Of a stretch of DNA of 64,000 nucleotides, positions 42,537 to 50,986 are shown piece after piece. Every line of letters starts with the position of its first letter. Within the stretch, counting starts at the first letter, position 1. The position numbers and the translations under genes were made by a program. The stretch spans positions 1 through 64,000 of the forward strand of contig NZ_JACSRD010000198.1 in the NCBI RefSeq assembly GCF_014879935.1, read 5' to 3'. The stretch comes from Prosthecobacter sp. (GTDB lineage: Bacteria > Verrucomicrobiota > Verrucomicrobiia > Verrucomicrobiales > Verrucomicrobiaceae). The notes under the pieces were generated by a model that was given only the letters and a program-made list of their open reading frames with translations, was not told where the DNA came from and did no database searches.

Positions 42537-43480
42537 TTCTTGAGGTTCCACCTCAACACACGGCCCCACTTGTTCCATTCGGTTTCGAGGATGTTGCCCT
42601 CGTTGTCGAAGGTGATGCCGTGCGGACTCGTCACGATGCCTTGCTGCCAATCTTTGGGCTCAATACCCGGTGTGTTGGTCGGTTTCGGGCTGGTGCCGAG
42701 GTCGGCGACGCGCTTGTTGTTCTTGTCCCAGACGCTGACATTGCCGGCGATTTCAGCGACGCACATCAGTTCGCCGTGGAAGCTGGCGGAACTCGGATTG
42801 CGCATCTCGGTGGCGATTTCGCCGATGAAATTGCCTGCCAGATCGGTGTGCAGCATGCGCTTGTGGCCGCGGTCGCAGATCATGACGCGGGCGGGTTCAA
42901 AGCGTTTGTCGATGAAGATCTTGTGGGCGTTGGCCAGTTTGAGAGGCTCCCCCGGGCCGCCAAAGACGCTCTTGAATTTGCCTTCGCGGCTGAAGACGAA
43001 GATGTGGCTCTGTCCGTAGCCATCGACGACATAGATGTCTCCGTTCGGGGCGACGTCGCAGTTGGTGAGCTTGAGGCCCTTGCCGACCTTGTCAGCGGGG
43101 AACTCGCTCGTCGGGATGGTCATGAGGACCTTGCCTTCAAGGTCGGTTTTGATCACCTTCTGCTCGCCCAGCACGGCGGCGTAGATGAATTCTCCGTCAC
43201 CGTATTTGCGGATCACGAACCCATGCAGTGACTGCGGCAGGGGCAACGCCTTGATGAACTTGCCGTCAGTTCCATAGACCTGGATGCCGGCATTCGCTTC
43301 CTGGACACTCACATAGACCTTGCCGGTGGAATCCACGGCGATCTCACCATGGCCGTTGCCAATGGTTTCTTTGCCGGGAGGCGGCTGGATGAAGTTCGGG
43401 ACGAATTCATAGGCCACCTCGGCAGCAGCGCTGCCGGAAAGGGCCATGACGGACAGGAGGGAGAGAATGCGGTTGTTCAT
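42533..43480 (-). CDS. NHL-repeat beta-propeller protein
   Basis: 315 residues. A signal peptide (1-20, ending S-A-A-A) precedes a six-bladed-type NHL propeller with repeated G-x-I-x-V-D, G-x-V-Y-V-S and D-x-x-G-K-F motifs (N-G-D-I-Y-V-V-D-G-Y-G-Q is the clearest blade, about residue 146). Secreted NHL proteins in this group bind carbohydrates or act in peptide-amidation-like contexts; catalytic residues for a lyase are not evident. It is the first gene of a two-gene unit with the unknown protein that overlaps it by four bases. No strong promoter was found before 43480. Confidence 0.85.
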   Translation of the reverse strand: MNNRILSLLSVMALSGSAAAEVAYEFVPNFIQPPPGKETIGNGHGEIAVDSTGKVYVSVQEANAGIQVYGTDGKFIKALPLPQSLHGFVIRKYGDGEFIYAAVLGEQKVIKTDLEGKVLMTIPTSEFPADKVGKGLKLTNCDVAPNGDIYVVDGYGQSHIFVFSREGKFKSVFGGPGEPLKLANAHKIFIDKRFEPARVMICDRGHKRMLHTDLAGNFIGEIATEMRNPSSASFHGELMCVAEIAGNVSVWDKNNKRVADLGTSPKPTNTPGIEPKDWQQGIVTSPHGITFDNEGNILETEWNKWGRVLRWNLKK

Positions 43481-43605
43481 CGAAGGGGCGATTCAAACGA
43501 ACTGGGAACAGGGCGTCAATCGTGCAGATGTGATTTTGACTGGATGATCCTGTCATACAGCAGGAAACTTCCGGGCACCCATCGAGTTCACTTTCCGCTC
43601 ACTCC

Positions 43606-45807
43606 ATGAAAAAGACCGGCTTCATCTTTCTCGGCGTCGTTGTGCTTGCCATCTCCGCCCTGGCCCTCCGTGCGCAGTCCCAACTGTCCGAATTCGACTC
43701 TCGTTTCAAAGCCTTCGACAAAAACAGCGACGGTGTCATCAGCGGTGATGAGATGAACAGCGCGGCCTACCTGAAGCTCCTCGACTCGGACAAGGACGGC
43801 ACGCTGACTCGTGAGGAGGCGCTTCAGAGTGTGCGCAGGACGCAGAGCCTGGCAGCGAGCATCTCGGAACCAGGCGTTCTGTTCAAGCGGTTGGACAAAA
43901 ATGCTGATGGCCGGCTTACCGAGGACGAACTGCCGAACAAAAAGTGGTTCAATGGCCTCGATCTCGACAAAGACGGCAGTGTGAGCCAGGACGAGGCTGC
44001 AAAGGCGCTGGCTGTGCTGCGCAAACGTGCGAGCGGCAGCAACTTGGCTCCGGAAGATCCCATCCAGCCCGCGAACGAGGATCCATCCTTCAAGGAGGCA
44101 CCCCAGATCCTCAAAGGCAGTGAGCATGGTGTGGGACGCATGGTCGATGACATCGCCCTGAAGACCGTCGATGGGAAGGACATCAAGCTCAGTCAGGCGT
44201 CCGGCAAAAACGGCCTGGTGATCGCCCTTTTCAGCGCAGACTGTCCGATCAGCGGCAAGCTGGCGCCCGAAACCGTGCGTCTGGAGAAGGATCTGGCCGC
44301 GGAAGGTGTGAATCTGTTGCTGGTGAACGCTCCTCCCGGCCAAAAGAACGAGCAGGTGGTGAAGTTCGTCGCTGATCACGGCTTCAAAGCGAAGGTTGCG
44401 CTTGATGCCGAAGGAATTCTGTCCAGGGCGCTGGCCGCGACGACGACCACGGAGGTGTTTCTGCTCGATGCGTCCCGCACGCTCATCTATCGCGGCGCTT
44501 TGAATGACCAATACGGTCTTGGCTACGCGAAAGACGAAGCGAGGCATCATTACCTGCGGAACGCGGTCGCGACGATGATGCGCGGCCAGTCACTCAATGT
44601 CTCCGCAACCTCCGCACCGGGCTGTGCGCTCGATTCGTCCACTCAGAGCGCTGCTATGGCCGTCCCGGTGACTTATCATCGGGACATTGCCCGGATCATG
44701 CAGGCACACTGCGTCGAATGTCATCACAGCGGTGGGGTCGGGCCCTTCGCTCTCGATACCTACGAGGCGGTGATCGAACACTCCGGAATGATCCGCAAGC
44801 AGGTCGAAAGGGGAGCGATGCCACCCTGGTTCGCGGCTCCGCTGGAAGGCGTGGCGCATTCGCCTTGGGCCAATGATCGGTCCTTGTCCAAGCGGGATCG
44901 TGACGATCTGCTTGCGTGGCTGGCCTCTGACCGGCCGAAGGGCGATGTCGCCGATGCGCCCAAGCCGCGCACTTTTCCGGGAGAGTGGAGCATCGGCAAG
45001 CCCGATGCCATCATCGCTGTCGCTAAGCCGATCTCGATCAAGGCGGAGGGGACCATGCCCTACCAGCATGCGACGGTGACCACGGAGTTTGCTCAAGATC
45101 GCTGGGTGCGCGGTTATGAAATACTGCCCTCGGCGCGTGAGGTGGTGCATCACGTCATCGTGAGCGTGTTTGAGAAAGGGCAGAAAGTGCGTGGCGGCGG
45201 CGAGGAGGGGGCCGAGGGCTACTGGGCGGCCTATGTGCCGGGGAACACAAAACAGATTTATCCCGAAGGCTTCGCCCGCAAACTGCCAGCCGGCGCCACA
45301 GTGCGGTTTCAGATTCATTACACCCCGAACGGCAAGGCGGTTCAGGACACGATGCGTCTGGGCCTGCTGTTCGCCAAGGAGCCGCCAAAGTATGTCGTCC
45401 ACACCACCGCCCTGCCGAATCCGCGTCTGAACATTCCCGCCGGCCGGGCAAATCACGTCGAGACGGCGCAGCGGAAGCTTCCAGTGGACCTGAACGCGAT
45501 GGCGTGGATGGCGCACATGCACGTGCGTGGCAAAGCGTTCAAATTCGAGGCCATTTCACCTGAAGGGAAGAGCGAGACGCTGCTCGACATCCCGCGTTAC
45601 GACTTCAACTGGCAGCTCCGCTACGACTACGCGATGCCGCGTTTTCTGCCACGAGGCACCACCATCAAAATCACCGCCACCTACGACAATAGCGCCGCCA
45701 ATCCTGCCAATCCCGACCCGGCCAAAAACGTCCGTTGGGGCCAGCAGACCTTCGATGAAATGATGATCGGCTATGTGGAGCACTACACGCCATGGACTGG
45801 CAGGTAG
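43606..45807 (+). CDS. Multidomain redox protein: EF-hands, redoxin, c-type heme site, copper monooxygenase-like
   Basis: 733 residues. Signal peptide or anchor (about 5-24); four EF-hand-like calcium loops at about 38-49, 60-71, 97-108 and 119-130 (D-K-N-S-D-G, D-S-D-K-D-G, D-K-N-A-D-G, D-L-D-K-D-G); a peroxiredoxin/redoxin-like domain (about 175-330) with only one Cys (C213 in A-D-C-P-I-S) rather than the CxxC of thioredoxins; a C-V-E-C-H heme c motif (369-373) in a planctomycete-type cytochrome domain; and a C-terminal region resembling copper type II ascorbate-dependent monooxygenases, with V-V-H-H-V and H-M-H-V-R-G-K. Probably periplasmic. The combination suggests electron transfer to a copper hydroxylase; the substrate is unknown. 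Confidence 0.8.
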   Translation: MKKTGFIFLGVVVLAISALALRAQSQLSEFDSRFKAFDKNSDGVISGDEMNSAAYLKLLDSDKDGTLTREEALQSVRRTQSLAASISEPGVLFKRLDKNADGRLTEDELPNKKWFNGLDLDKDGSVSQDEAAKALAVLRKRASGSNLAPEDPIQPANEDPSFKEAPQILKGSEHGVGRMVDDIALKTVDGKDIKLSQASGKNGLVIALFSADCPISGKLAPETVRLEKDLAAEGVNLLLVNAPPGQKNEQVVKFVADHGFKAKVALDAEGILSRALAATTTTEVFLLDASRTLIYRGALNDQYGLGYAKDEARHHYLRNAVATMMRGQSLNVSATSAPGCALDSSTQSAAMAVPVTYHRDIARIMQAHCVECHHSGGVGPFALDTYEAVIEHSGMIRKQVERGAMPPWFAAPLEGVAHSPWANDRSLSKRDRDDLLAWLASDRPKGDVADAPKPRTFPGEWSIGKPDAIIAVAKPISIKAEGTMPYQHATVTTEFAQDRWVRGYEILPSAREVVHHVIVSVFEKGQKVRGGGEEGAEGYWAAYVPGNTKQIYPEGFARKLPAGATVRFQIHYTPNGKAVQDTMRLGLLFAKEPPKYVVHTTALPNPRLNIPAGRANHVETAQRKLPVDLNAMAWMAHMHVRGKAFKFEAISPEGKSETLLDIPRYDFNWQLRYDYAMPRFLPRGTTIKITATYDNSAANPANPDPAKNVRWGQQTFDEMMIGYVEHYTPWTGR

Positions 45808-45892
45808 TAACTGGATTTCTGTTATTCGTCACGACCGATGATTCTCTCCGCAGTGCATTGGGTCGCGGCCTGCCTGGGTTGAGATGTCGGCC

Positions 45893-46828
45893 TCATTTTT
45901 TCCCGAGAAGCGTCTGCTCCTGAGACCTCAGAGAGTTTAACCGCGTCTCGATCTTGCCGGCCTCGCTGCGAATCTGGCCAGCGCTGCCTTCCGCGACATC
46001 CCGTTGCGTCCTGATGCTGAAGCTCGCCTGGGAACGGCCCGCTTCACGGGCGATCTGCTGGTCGTACTCACGCACGAGAGACTCCTGCTGGACTCTCTGG
46101 ACGGTGAGTCGCTCCAAAGCGCCCTCCAGAAGGGCCATTTCCTTGCGCATGGCGGTCAATCGGGCGTCTGGAATGTTTTCCGGCGGAGTCGATTGATTTG
46201 CTGGTTCAAGCCGGGCGGCCAGACGTTTCAAACGCGCGATAATGTCGAAGGACCGCCAGTCAAACTTTGCGAGGAGGGGCGCTGGCATGTCGTGAAGCGG
46301 AATCACACCCGCTCCTTCTGAATGCGTCAGGTTCAAGCGATCTCCGTCGAGGGATCCCAGTTTCACATTCCGCAAGGTCCTGCCGCTGCCGAGCTGGATC
46401 TCGGGGATCTCAACAGCCCTCCAGGCAGTTTCCGCTCGCTGGAAGTGCTCTTCCACTTTTCTGGCGAGCGCGTTCAAGTCTGAGATGATGGCCTTTGTGT
46501 GTGCGTCAGTTGTTTCATGCTTTTGCACCGCTTCATCCACCCGCTTTTGGGCGTGCAGCAGCTTTTGCCGGGACATATCATCCAAGCGTGCGGCGGCCGC
46601 CCGGTTGGCGGCCCTTTCCGTCAATGCAGCATGCGTGCGTCGGACGTGCGCAACCTTCAACCGTGTCGTTTCGAGGGCCAGTTTCGCTTTTTCCACCTCA
46701 TCCACATACCAGAGGCCGGCGGCACCGCCCAGAACAGCCAGCATGACTGCCACCACCCACCACGGCGAAGTTTTCGGGGGCGGCTCTGCCCATGCTTGGG
46801 TTCGGTGAAGTGAAGGCCGTCGGCGCAT
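45893..46828 (-). CDS. Membrane-anchored coiled-coil protein with SHD1-like domain (copy C)
   Basis: 311 residues. One membrane helix (about 24-41), a coiled coil (about 45-140), a domain at about 144-191 (L-G-S-G-R-T-L-R-N-V-K, then H-S-E-G-A-G-V-I-P-L), and a second coiled coil to the end. The domain aligns with those of the two other membrane proteins in this operon (copies A and B): a G-[KR]-x-L start, [ILV]-x-H-x-[DE]-G and a V-P-L or I-P-L motif. Last gene of a five-gene run, 47 nt after copy B. The family is not one I can name. Topology (N-terminus in, coiled coil outside) is inference. Confidence 0.7.
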   Translation of the reverse strand: MRRRPSLHRTQAWAEPPPKTSPWWVVAVMLAVLGGAAGLWYVDEVEKAKLALETTRLKVAHVRRTHAALTERAANRAAAARLDDMSRQKLLHAQKRVDEAVQKHETTDAHTKAIISDLNALARKVEEHFQRAETAWRAVEIPEIQLGSGRTLRNVKLGSLDGDRLNLTHSEGAGVIPLHDMPAPLLAKFDWRSFDIIARLKRLAARLEPANQSTPPENIPDARLTAMRKEMALLEGALERLTVQRVQQESLVREYDQQIAREAGRSQASFSIRTQRDVAEGSAGQIRSEAGKIETRLNSLRSQEQTLLGKK

Positions 46829-46875
46829 TGATTTGGATTTGCTTCAGCAGAGCAGGGTTCGGACCATGGAGGGCC

Positions 46876-47460
46876 TCAGGGATCGATCCTGGTCGTGGGT
46901 GACTGCAGCTTCTTCAGGGCGGCCAGTGTGGCGGTGCCATCGAGACCGAGTTCGCTTTGCAGTTTATCAGGCAGTTCGGCGAGCGGGACGCTGCTGATGC
47001 CATCGGAATGTACAATGCTCACTGAAGACTCGTCGATCTTGCGAAACCGGGCGTCGGCGAGTTTCTTCCCGTTGCGCAGCTCGATGGCGAGGTGCTCGGT
47101 GCCCAAAGCCCGGCGTTTCGCCGTTTCGATGGCGTCTGTCAATGTCATCGCGAGCCGGTCGAGTTCGGCTTTGATCTGGCGTTTGCGATGGAGAATGTCG
47201 AGCTGCTTCTGTTCCGCAGATGCGAAGCGGGCCTCCGCCAGTCTGAGCGCGTCCCGATTCGCCAGATGGCCGGACTGGACCCGGTTTCTGTGATCGAGCA
47301 TCTGATGACGGGCCAGCAGGCTTTCCTGAGCCTGTTCGGTCAGCAGCTTGGCATGCTGGAACTCGGTGTTGGCACGATCCACCTTGTCAAAATAGCTGAG
47401 GCAGAACGTGCCCAGGATGATGAACAGCAGGACGGCGACTGGCACGATCAGCTTGTTCAT
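46876..47460 (-). CDS. Membrane-anchored coiled-coil protein with SHD1-like domain (copy B)
   Basis: 194 residues. Membrane helix at about 4-23, coiled coil 27-120, then the shared domain at 126-172 (L-R-N-G-K-K-L-A-D-A-R-F-R-K, D-E-S-S-V-S-I-V-H-S-D-G and S-V-P-L). It stops after the domain, lacking the second coiled coil found in copies A and C, so it is a shortened version. Nineteen nt separate it from the upstream lipoprotein gene. It shares R-F-R-K-[IL]-D-E-S and H-[SA]-D-G-I with copy A, which supports a recent duplication of the two. Confidence 0.7.
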   Translation of the reverse strand: MNKLIVPVAVLLFIILGTFCLSYFDKVDRANTEFQHAKLLTEQAQESLLARHQMLDHRNRVQSGHLANRDALRLAEARFASAEQKQLDILHRKRQIKAELDRLAMTLTDAIETAKRRALGTEHLAIELRNGKKLADARFRKIDESSVSIVHSDGISSVPLAELPDKLQSELGLDGTATLAALKKLQSPTTRIDP

Positions 47461-47479
47461 GCGATACAGAGGGGCGTTG

Positions 47480-47869
47480 TTACTTGTGCCGCGCCATGAA
47501 GGCTTCGGCCTCCGCCTTCAGTGGTTTGTATTCGTTCTCCAAGGCCTCAAGCTCGCTGGTCTGGCTGACAAGTTGCGCTTCCAGCTCAACAGCCTTCTTT
47601 TCCATCACCTCGATCTGTCTTTGGATGGCTGTCTCGTTGATCCGATCAGGCATGGCGCTGATCTTCTGATCGAGTCCGGCGATCTCGGCATGCAGCGCAG
47701 CCCGTTCCGCTTCCAGTTTCAGACGCTCCTCATCGAGGATTCGATGCTTGTTGCAGCTTGTGGCGAGCAACACGCAGATCAGACTCACACAAGGAACGAA
47801 CGAATTTGCTGTCGTGCGCTCGTGTGACAGCCCGGCTGTATTGGGTGAAGGCATGAAACGTAGAGACAT
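47480..47869 (-). CDS. Coiled-coil lipoprotein (copy B)
   Basis: 129 residues from the ATG at 47869, one nucleotide after the stop of copy A; an ATG at 47854 is an alternative. The hydrophobic segment ends in a lipobox L-A-T-S-C, followed by N-K-H-R-I-L-D-E and then heptads to the end, finishing M-A-R-H-K. The start after the Cys (C-N-K-H-[NR]-[VI]-L) and the end match the lipoprotein at 48834-49172, so the two are paralogues. Likely tethered to the inner face of the outer membrane or the outer face of the inner membrane. Its place, between two membrane coiled-coil genes, suggests they interact. Confidence 0.72.
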   Translation of the reverse strand: MSLRFMPSPNTAGLSHERTTANSFVPCVSLICVLLATSCNKHRILDEERLKLEAERAALHAEIAGLDQKISAMPDRINETAIQRQIEVMEKKAVELEAQLVSQTSELEALENEYKPLKAEAEAFMARHK

Positions 47870-47870
47870 C

Positions 47871-48806
47871 TCATTTCCGGGCGCTGGCGAATTCCAGTTC
47901 GATCTCAAGCTTTCTTTTTTCGGCCTTCAGGCTTTCGACCTGGGCCTTATAGACTTGCGCTTGCTGGGCTGCCTGTTGTGCCGCCGCCCAGTACCGTGTC
48001 GCCGGAGTTCCACGGGCCTTGGCAATGTCTCCATTGGTGTACTGATCGCTTGCCTGTTGCTGATAGGAGGCGGCGGTGGACTGGGCAGTTGCAATGCTCG
48101 ACTCAACGGAGGCAATCTTCAGCCGAAGGGCTTTCAGTTTTGCTTCGTCCACTTTGGGCTCTTCTGTGGGGGGGCTGGACGGGGCGGTTCTCGCCACGGT
48201 GGTCACGGCCGGCTTCTTTTTGTCATCTTTCGAGGCTGGGTTGCCACTCTCCGCAAACGCCTTCTCTCCATCTGTGAGAGCCGCCAACAATGGCGAGGAG
48301 ATATAGTCGTATTTTTCCAGCATTTCCGCTGGCAACTGGTCAAGGGGGACGCTGCCAATGCCGTCCGCGTGGGAGAGGGAAGCTCCTGACTCATCCAGTT
48401 TGCGAAACTTGACTGACCGGAGGGTCTTGCCATTGGCGAGGGTCAGGTCGCCCACTTCTTTTCCCGGGGCTTCGTTACGGGCACGTTCCACGGCCACTTT
48501 GATCGTGGCCGTCATATCGCGGAACTCGCCTTCGATCTTGCGGACACGAGCGTCCAGAACTTCCTTGGCCTTCAGCAGCACAGCGCCCTTTTCCTGTTGT
48601 TCGCGGATCTGTGTGGCGCTGTTCTGCAATTCCAGGACAGCCTTCTGGCGCTGGGTCGCGATCTCCTCCAGGCTGGCCAGCTTGGTCTTGGCTTCCTCGT
48701 ACATGGCATTGGCAGAATCCACCGACGAAAGATAGGATGCTGCATAGCCAATGCCGATGATGGCTGCGACAACGGCGATGAAGAACCAACGACTGTTTTC
48801 GAACAT
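47871..48806 (-). CDS. Membrane-anchored coiled-coil protein with SHD1-like domain (copy A)
   Basis: 311 residues. Membrane helix at about 7-27, coiled coil 32-112, domain at about 121-168 (L-A-N-G-K-T-L-R-S-V-K-F-R-K-L-D-E-S, H-A-D-G-I-G-S-V-P-L), a Pro/Lys-rich linker near 185-205, and a second coiled coil to the end. It has the same layout as copy C. Lies 27 nt after the first lipoprotein gene and 1 nt before the second lipoprotein gene. In PVC genomes such domains occur at N-termini of secreted enzymes; here it is sandwiched between coiled coils, which I have not seen named. Function unknown. Confidence 0.7.
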   Translation of the reverse strand: MFENSRWFFIAVVAAIIGIGYAASYLSSVDSANAMYEEAKTKLASLEEIATQRQKAVLELQNSATQIREQQEKGAVLLKAKEVLDARVRKIEGEFRDMTATIKVAVERARNEAPGKEVGDLTLANGKTLRSVKFRKLDESGASLSHADGIGSVPLDQLPAEMLEKYDYISSPLLAALTDGEKAFAESGNPASKDDKKKPAVTTVARTAPSSPPTEEPKVDEAKLKALRLKIASVESSIATAQSTAASYQQQASDQYTNGDIAKARGTPATRYWAAAQQAAQQAQVYKAQVESLKAEKRKLEIELEFASARK

Positions 48807-48833
48807 AAGCGGGAGGGGTGAATGATTGGTGTA

Positions 48834-49172
48834 TTAACGGAAATGCTTCGCTTTATAGGCGTCCACGCGGGCTCTCAGGCTTTCGACCGTCGCTTCTCCT
48901 TCTGCGCAACGGCGGGTCATGTCGCTCAACTGCTTTTCCAACAGCTGATTTGTCGCCGCCAGGGACGCAGTCTGGCGGTCCAGGCCGATTTTTGCAGCCA
49001 CCGGATCCATGCCATAAGAATGCAAGGTGGCATCCATGGTTTGAATTTCCTGGTTTTTCTTAGCTATCTCGGCCTCCACTTTGGCCTTCTCGCCCATCAA
49101 CACATTGTGCTTGTTGCATGAACTGGTTAGAAGAATGACCGCGAGTGCTGTGAGGGCTGCTGTGGGTTTCAT
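48834..49172 (-). CDS. Coiled-coil lipoprotein (copy A)
   Basis: 112 residues from the ATG at 49172, giving a short signal peptide with the lipobox L-T-S-S-C at about residues 15-19; the upstream frame to 49271 has no such feature. After Cys come N-K-H-N-V-L, then a coiled coil to the C-terminus (V-D-A-Y-K-A-K-H). First gene of the operon. TCTAAT (49188-49183, minus strand) lies 10 nt before the start and could be a -10 box, though no good -35 is visible at 17 nt. Paralogue of the lipoprotein at 47480-47869. Overall size and layout resemble Lpp/Pal-type tethers but with no peptidoglycan-binding motif. Confidence 0.7.
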   Translation of the reverse strand: MKPTAALTALAVILLTSSCNKHNVLMGEKAKVEAEIAKKNQEIQTMDATLHSYGMDPVAAKIGLDRQTASLAATNQLLEKQLSDMTRRCAEGEATVESLRARVDAYKAKHFR

Positions 49173-49287
49173 GGAGATACAGATTAGATCGGAACATGCA
49201 CGTGGCGTTCTGGCAAGGATAAAACGATTTAGCCGAAAAAAAGTCATGATGTCGCCACATTGACGGTGCAAGAGCCATGCCAGTGGC

Positions 49288-49293
49288 TAGCAT
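49288..49293 (+). promoter_or_regulatory. -10 box of ParA-like gene, leaderless
   Basis: TAGCAT at 49288-49293 is six nucleotides before the GTG start at 49300; the same hexamer is used by the cupin gene at 21153. A TTGACG at 49260-49265 is 22 nt upstream, too far for a normal -35, so the promoter may be extended or activated. Confidence 0.45.
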
Positions 49294-49299
49294 CGTCGC

Positions 49300-50109
49300 G
49301 TGATCGCAATCGCAACGGCCAGTCAGAAGGGAGGGGTGGGGAAGACCACGCTTTGCATCAATCTTGCCTACTCGCTGGCCCGGCGCGGCTGGCGGGTGCT
49401 GTTGATCGACACCGACCCGCAAGGCGGCGTCGGTCTGTCGCTGGCGAAAAGCACCAAAGCGCGGGAGGGTTTTCACGAGTTCCTTGTTCGGGGTGGTGAT
49501 TTGGGGCGCATCGTGGTGTCCACGCGGCTTCCGGAATTGGAGATCGTACCTGCGGGACAGTATGACGTGTGCGCCCGCCAAGGCTGGCCAGTCCATGAAC
49601 TCCCCGCGCGACTGGCGGATCTGCTGCGAAACGCCGAGCTGCGGGGAGTGGACATTGTGCTGATGGACACGGCAGCTGGCATGAGCAGCACAACGGAAGC
49701 TGTGGTGAAAGCTTGTGATTTTGTCATTCTGCCCCAACAAGCCGAGCCGCTGGCGATCCGGAGCGTCCCACACTTGCTTGAGACGCTGGCGCGTTTCCGG
49801 GCGGAGGGGGCTGGGGTCCGGGTGGCGGGAATCCTGCTGACCATGGTCATGCGTGAGCAGGAGATGAGCCTGAAAGTAGCCCGGGAACTGCGGGACATGC
49901 TGCCGGCGAACCTGATGTTTCAGCAAAGCATTCCGCGTTTGTCTTCCTTCCTTGATGCGAGCGCTCTGGGCGTGCCTGTGGCTTTGACCAAACGCAATCC
50001 GCCGCCCGAGGCGCTGATCTTTGACCAGATCGCCGCGGAACTGGAGCAGCGCACCAATCTGGTGAAGGACCGTGAAAAGGATCATGATCATGCAAGTCTC
50101 ATGGATTGA
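49300..50109 (+). CDS. ParA/MinD-family ATPase
   Basis: 269 residues from a GTG at 49300, favoured because of the -10 box six nucleotides before it. A deviant Walker A, K-G-G-V-G-K-T-T (residues 10-17), is followed by D-T-D-P-Q-G and I-V-L-M-D-T-A-A-G. Such ATPases dimerise on ATP and position chromosomes, division proteins or protein complexes. There is no parB or parS-like site next to it; the downstream gene, overlapping by 20 nt, is the probable partner, and the combination points away from classic chromosome partition. The last 15 residues are charged (K-D-R-E-K-D-H-D-H). Confidence 0.88.
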   Translation: MIAIATASQKGGVGKTTLCINLAYSLARRGWRVLLIDTDPQGGVGLSLAKSTKAREGFHEFLVRGGDLGRIVVSTRLPELEIVPAGQYDVCARQGWPVHELPARLADLLRNAELRGVDIVLMDTAAGMSSTTEAVVKACDFVILPQQAEPLAIRSVPHLLETLARFRAEGAGVRVAGILLTMVMREQEMSLKVARELRDMLPANLMFQQSIPRLSSFLDASALGVPVALTKRNPPPEALIFDQIAAELEQRTNLVKDREKDHDHASLMD

Positions 50110-50986
50110 CGCGGAACGCCTGAGGCAGTTGGTGGCGCAGATCGCCCCTGAGCAGGAAAGTGTCAGCGACCTCGGTCGCGAGGCTGGGGCTGGCGCGCGC
50201 GGGGATTTCGCGCGTGGCGATTTGAGTGGCGGGAGTTGGCCGGAAGGCAGCTGGCTGGAGCCGGCGGAACCGCTGTCTGAGCAGCCCTCGTTTGTTTCCC
50301 TGCCAACTGCCTCGCAGATGGCTCCTGGCACAGACGAGACCGCCGGGGGGCCTGGGCCTGAGGAAGATGGTCCGCCAATGCCAGTGATGCCGTTGAGCCG
50401 GATACGTGACAAACTGCGCGCGATCCGTCAACGGGCCTCTGAGGCGGGGATTTTGAGCCGCGCAGGTGATATGGCAAAGACTGAGGCAACGCCGCCTCCG
50501 CAGGTGCCGACGGGGGATTCATCGTCCCAACGTGTCGATCCACCCATCAAGCCTGCGGACGAACGCTCATATGGCGCTCCGTTGGCAGCATTCGACCGGC
50601 CGCTGCCTCCATTCGAGATCCCGCAGGGCTCGCGTGAGCAACGTCTGGCGGCATTCGCGCGTTGGGCGCTGCAACTGCTCGATGATGATGGCAGCCATGT
50701 GCTTGTGATGAACGGAGAAGGCGATGTTCTATGGGGCGGAGAGGCGAAGGCAGGACTGGTCTTGTCCGCCATGATGGCCTGGGGCTCCGCGATGCATGCG
50801 ACCCCCCTGCCTGCGAGTGGCGTGCCGGGAGTCATGCGCACTTCACTGGCTTCGGGTCATGTTTTGACTGTCGTGCCGTGCGAGACTGCTGATGGCGTCC
50901 TCCATGCCGCCGTTGTGGCTTCGAAAGCCATGCCTGAGGCCGCAGCTTCGCTGCTGCAGGGGGCTCTGGCGGCAGCTATTTCTTGA
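50090..50986 (+). CDS. Partner of ParA-like ATPase with a roadblock-like C-terminal domain
   Basis: 298 residues from the ATG at 50090, with 50084 as an alternative, overlapping the end of the ParA-like gene. The N-terminal 180 residues are Pro/Gly/Glu-rich and probably disordered, with repeated short helices. The C-terminal 110 residues (from about G-S-H-V-L-V-M-N-G-E-G-D-V-L-W-G-G) resemble a roadblock/LC7 (MglB-like) fold, with a second strand pair at H-V-L-T-V-V-P. Roadblock proteins regulate small GTPases and ATPases, which would suit regulation of the ParA-like neighbour. The roadblock call is tentative. The stop overlaps the convergent kinase gene by 11 bases. Confidence 0.6.
   Translation: MQVSWIDAERLRQLVAQIAPEQESVSDLGREAGAGARGDFARGDLSGGSWPEGSWLEPAEPLSEQPSFVSLPTASQMAPGTDETAGGPGPEEDGPPMPVMPLSRIRDKLRAIRQRASEAGILSRAGDMAKTEATPPPQVPTGDSSSQRVDPPIKPADERSYGAPLAAFDRPLPPFEIPQGSREQRLAAFARWALQLLDDDGSHVLVMNGEGDVLWGGEAKAGLVLSAMMAWGSAMHATPLPASGVPGVMRTSLASGHVLTVVPCETADGVLHAAVVASKAMPEAAASLLQGALAAAIS

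Noticed and set aside
43536-43564. TTGACT at 43536-43541 as the promoter of the EF-hand redox gene.
   Set aside because: No acceptable -10 hexamer lies at 16-19 nt spacing.
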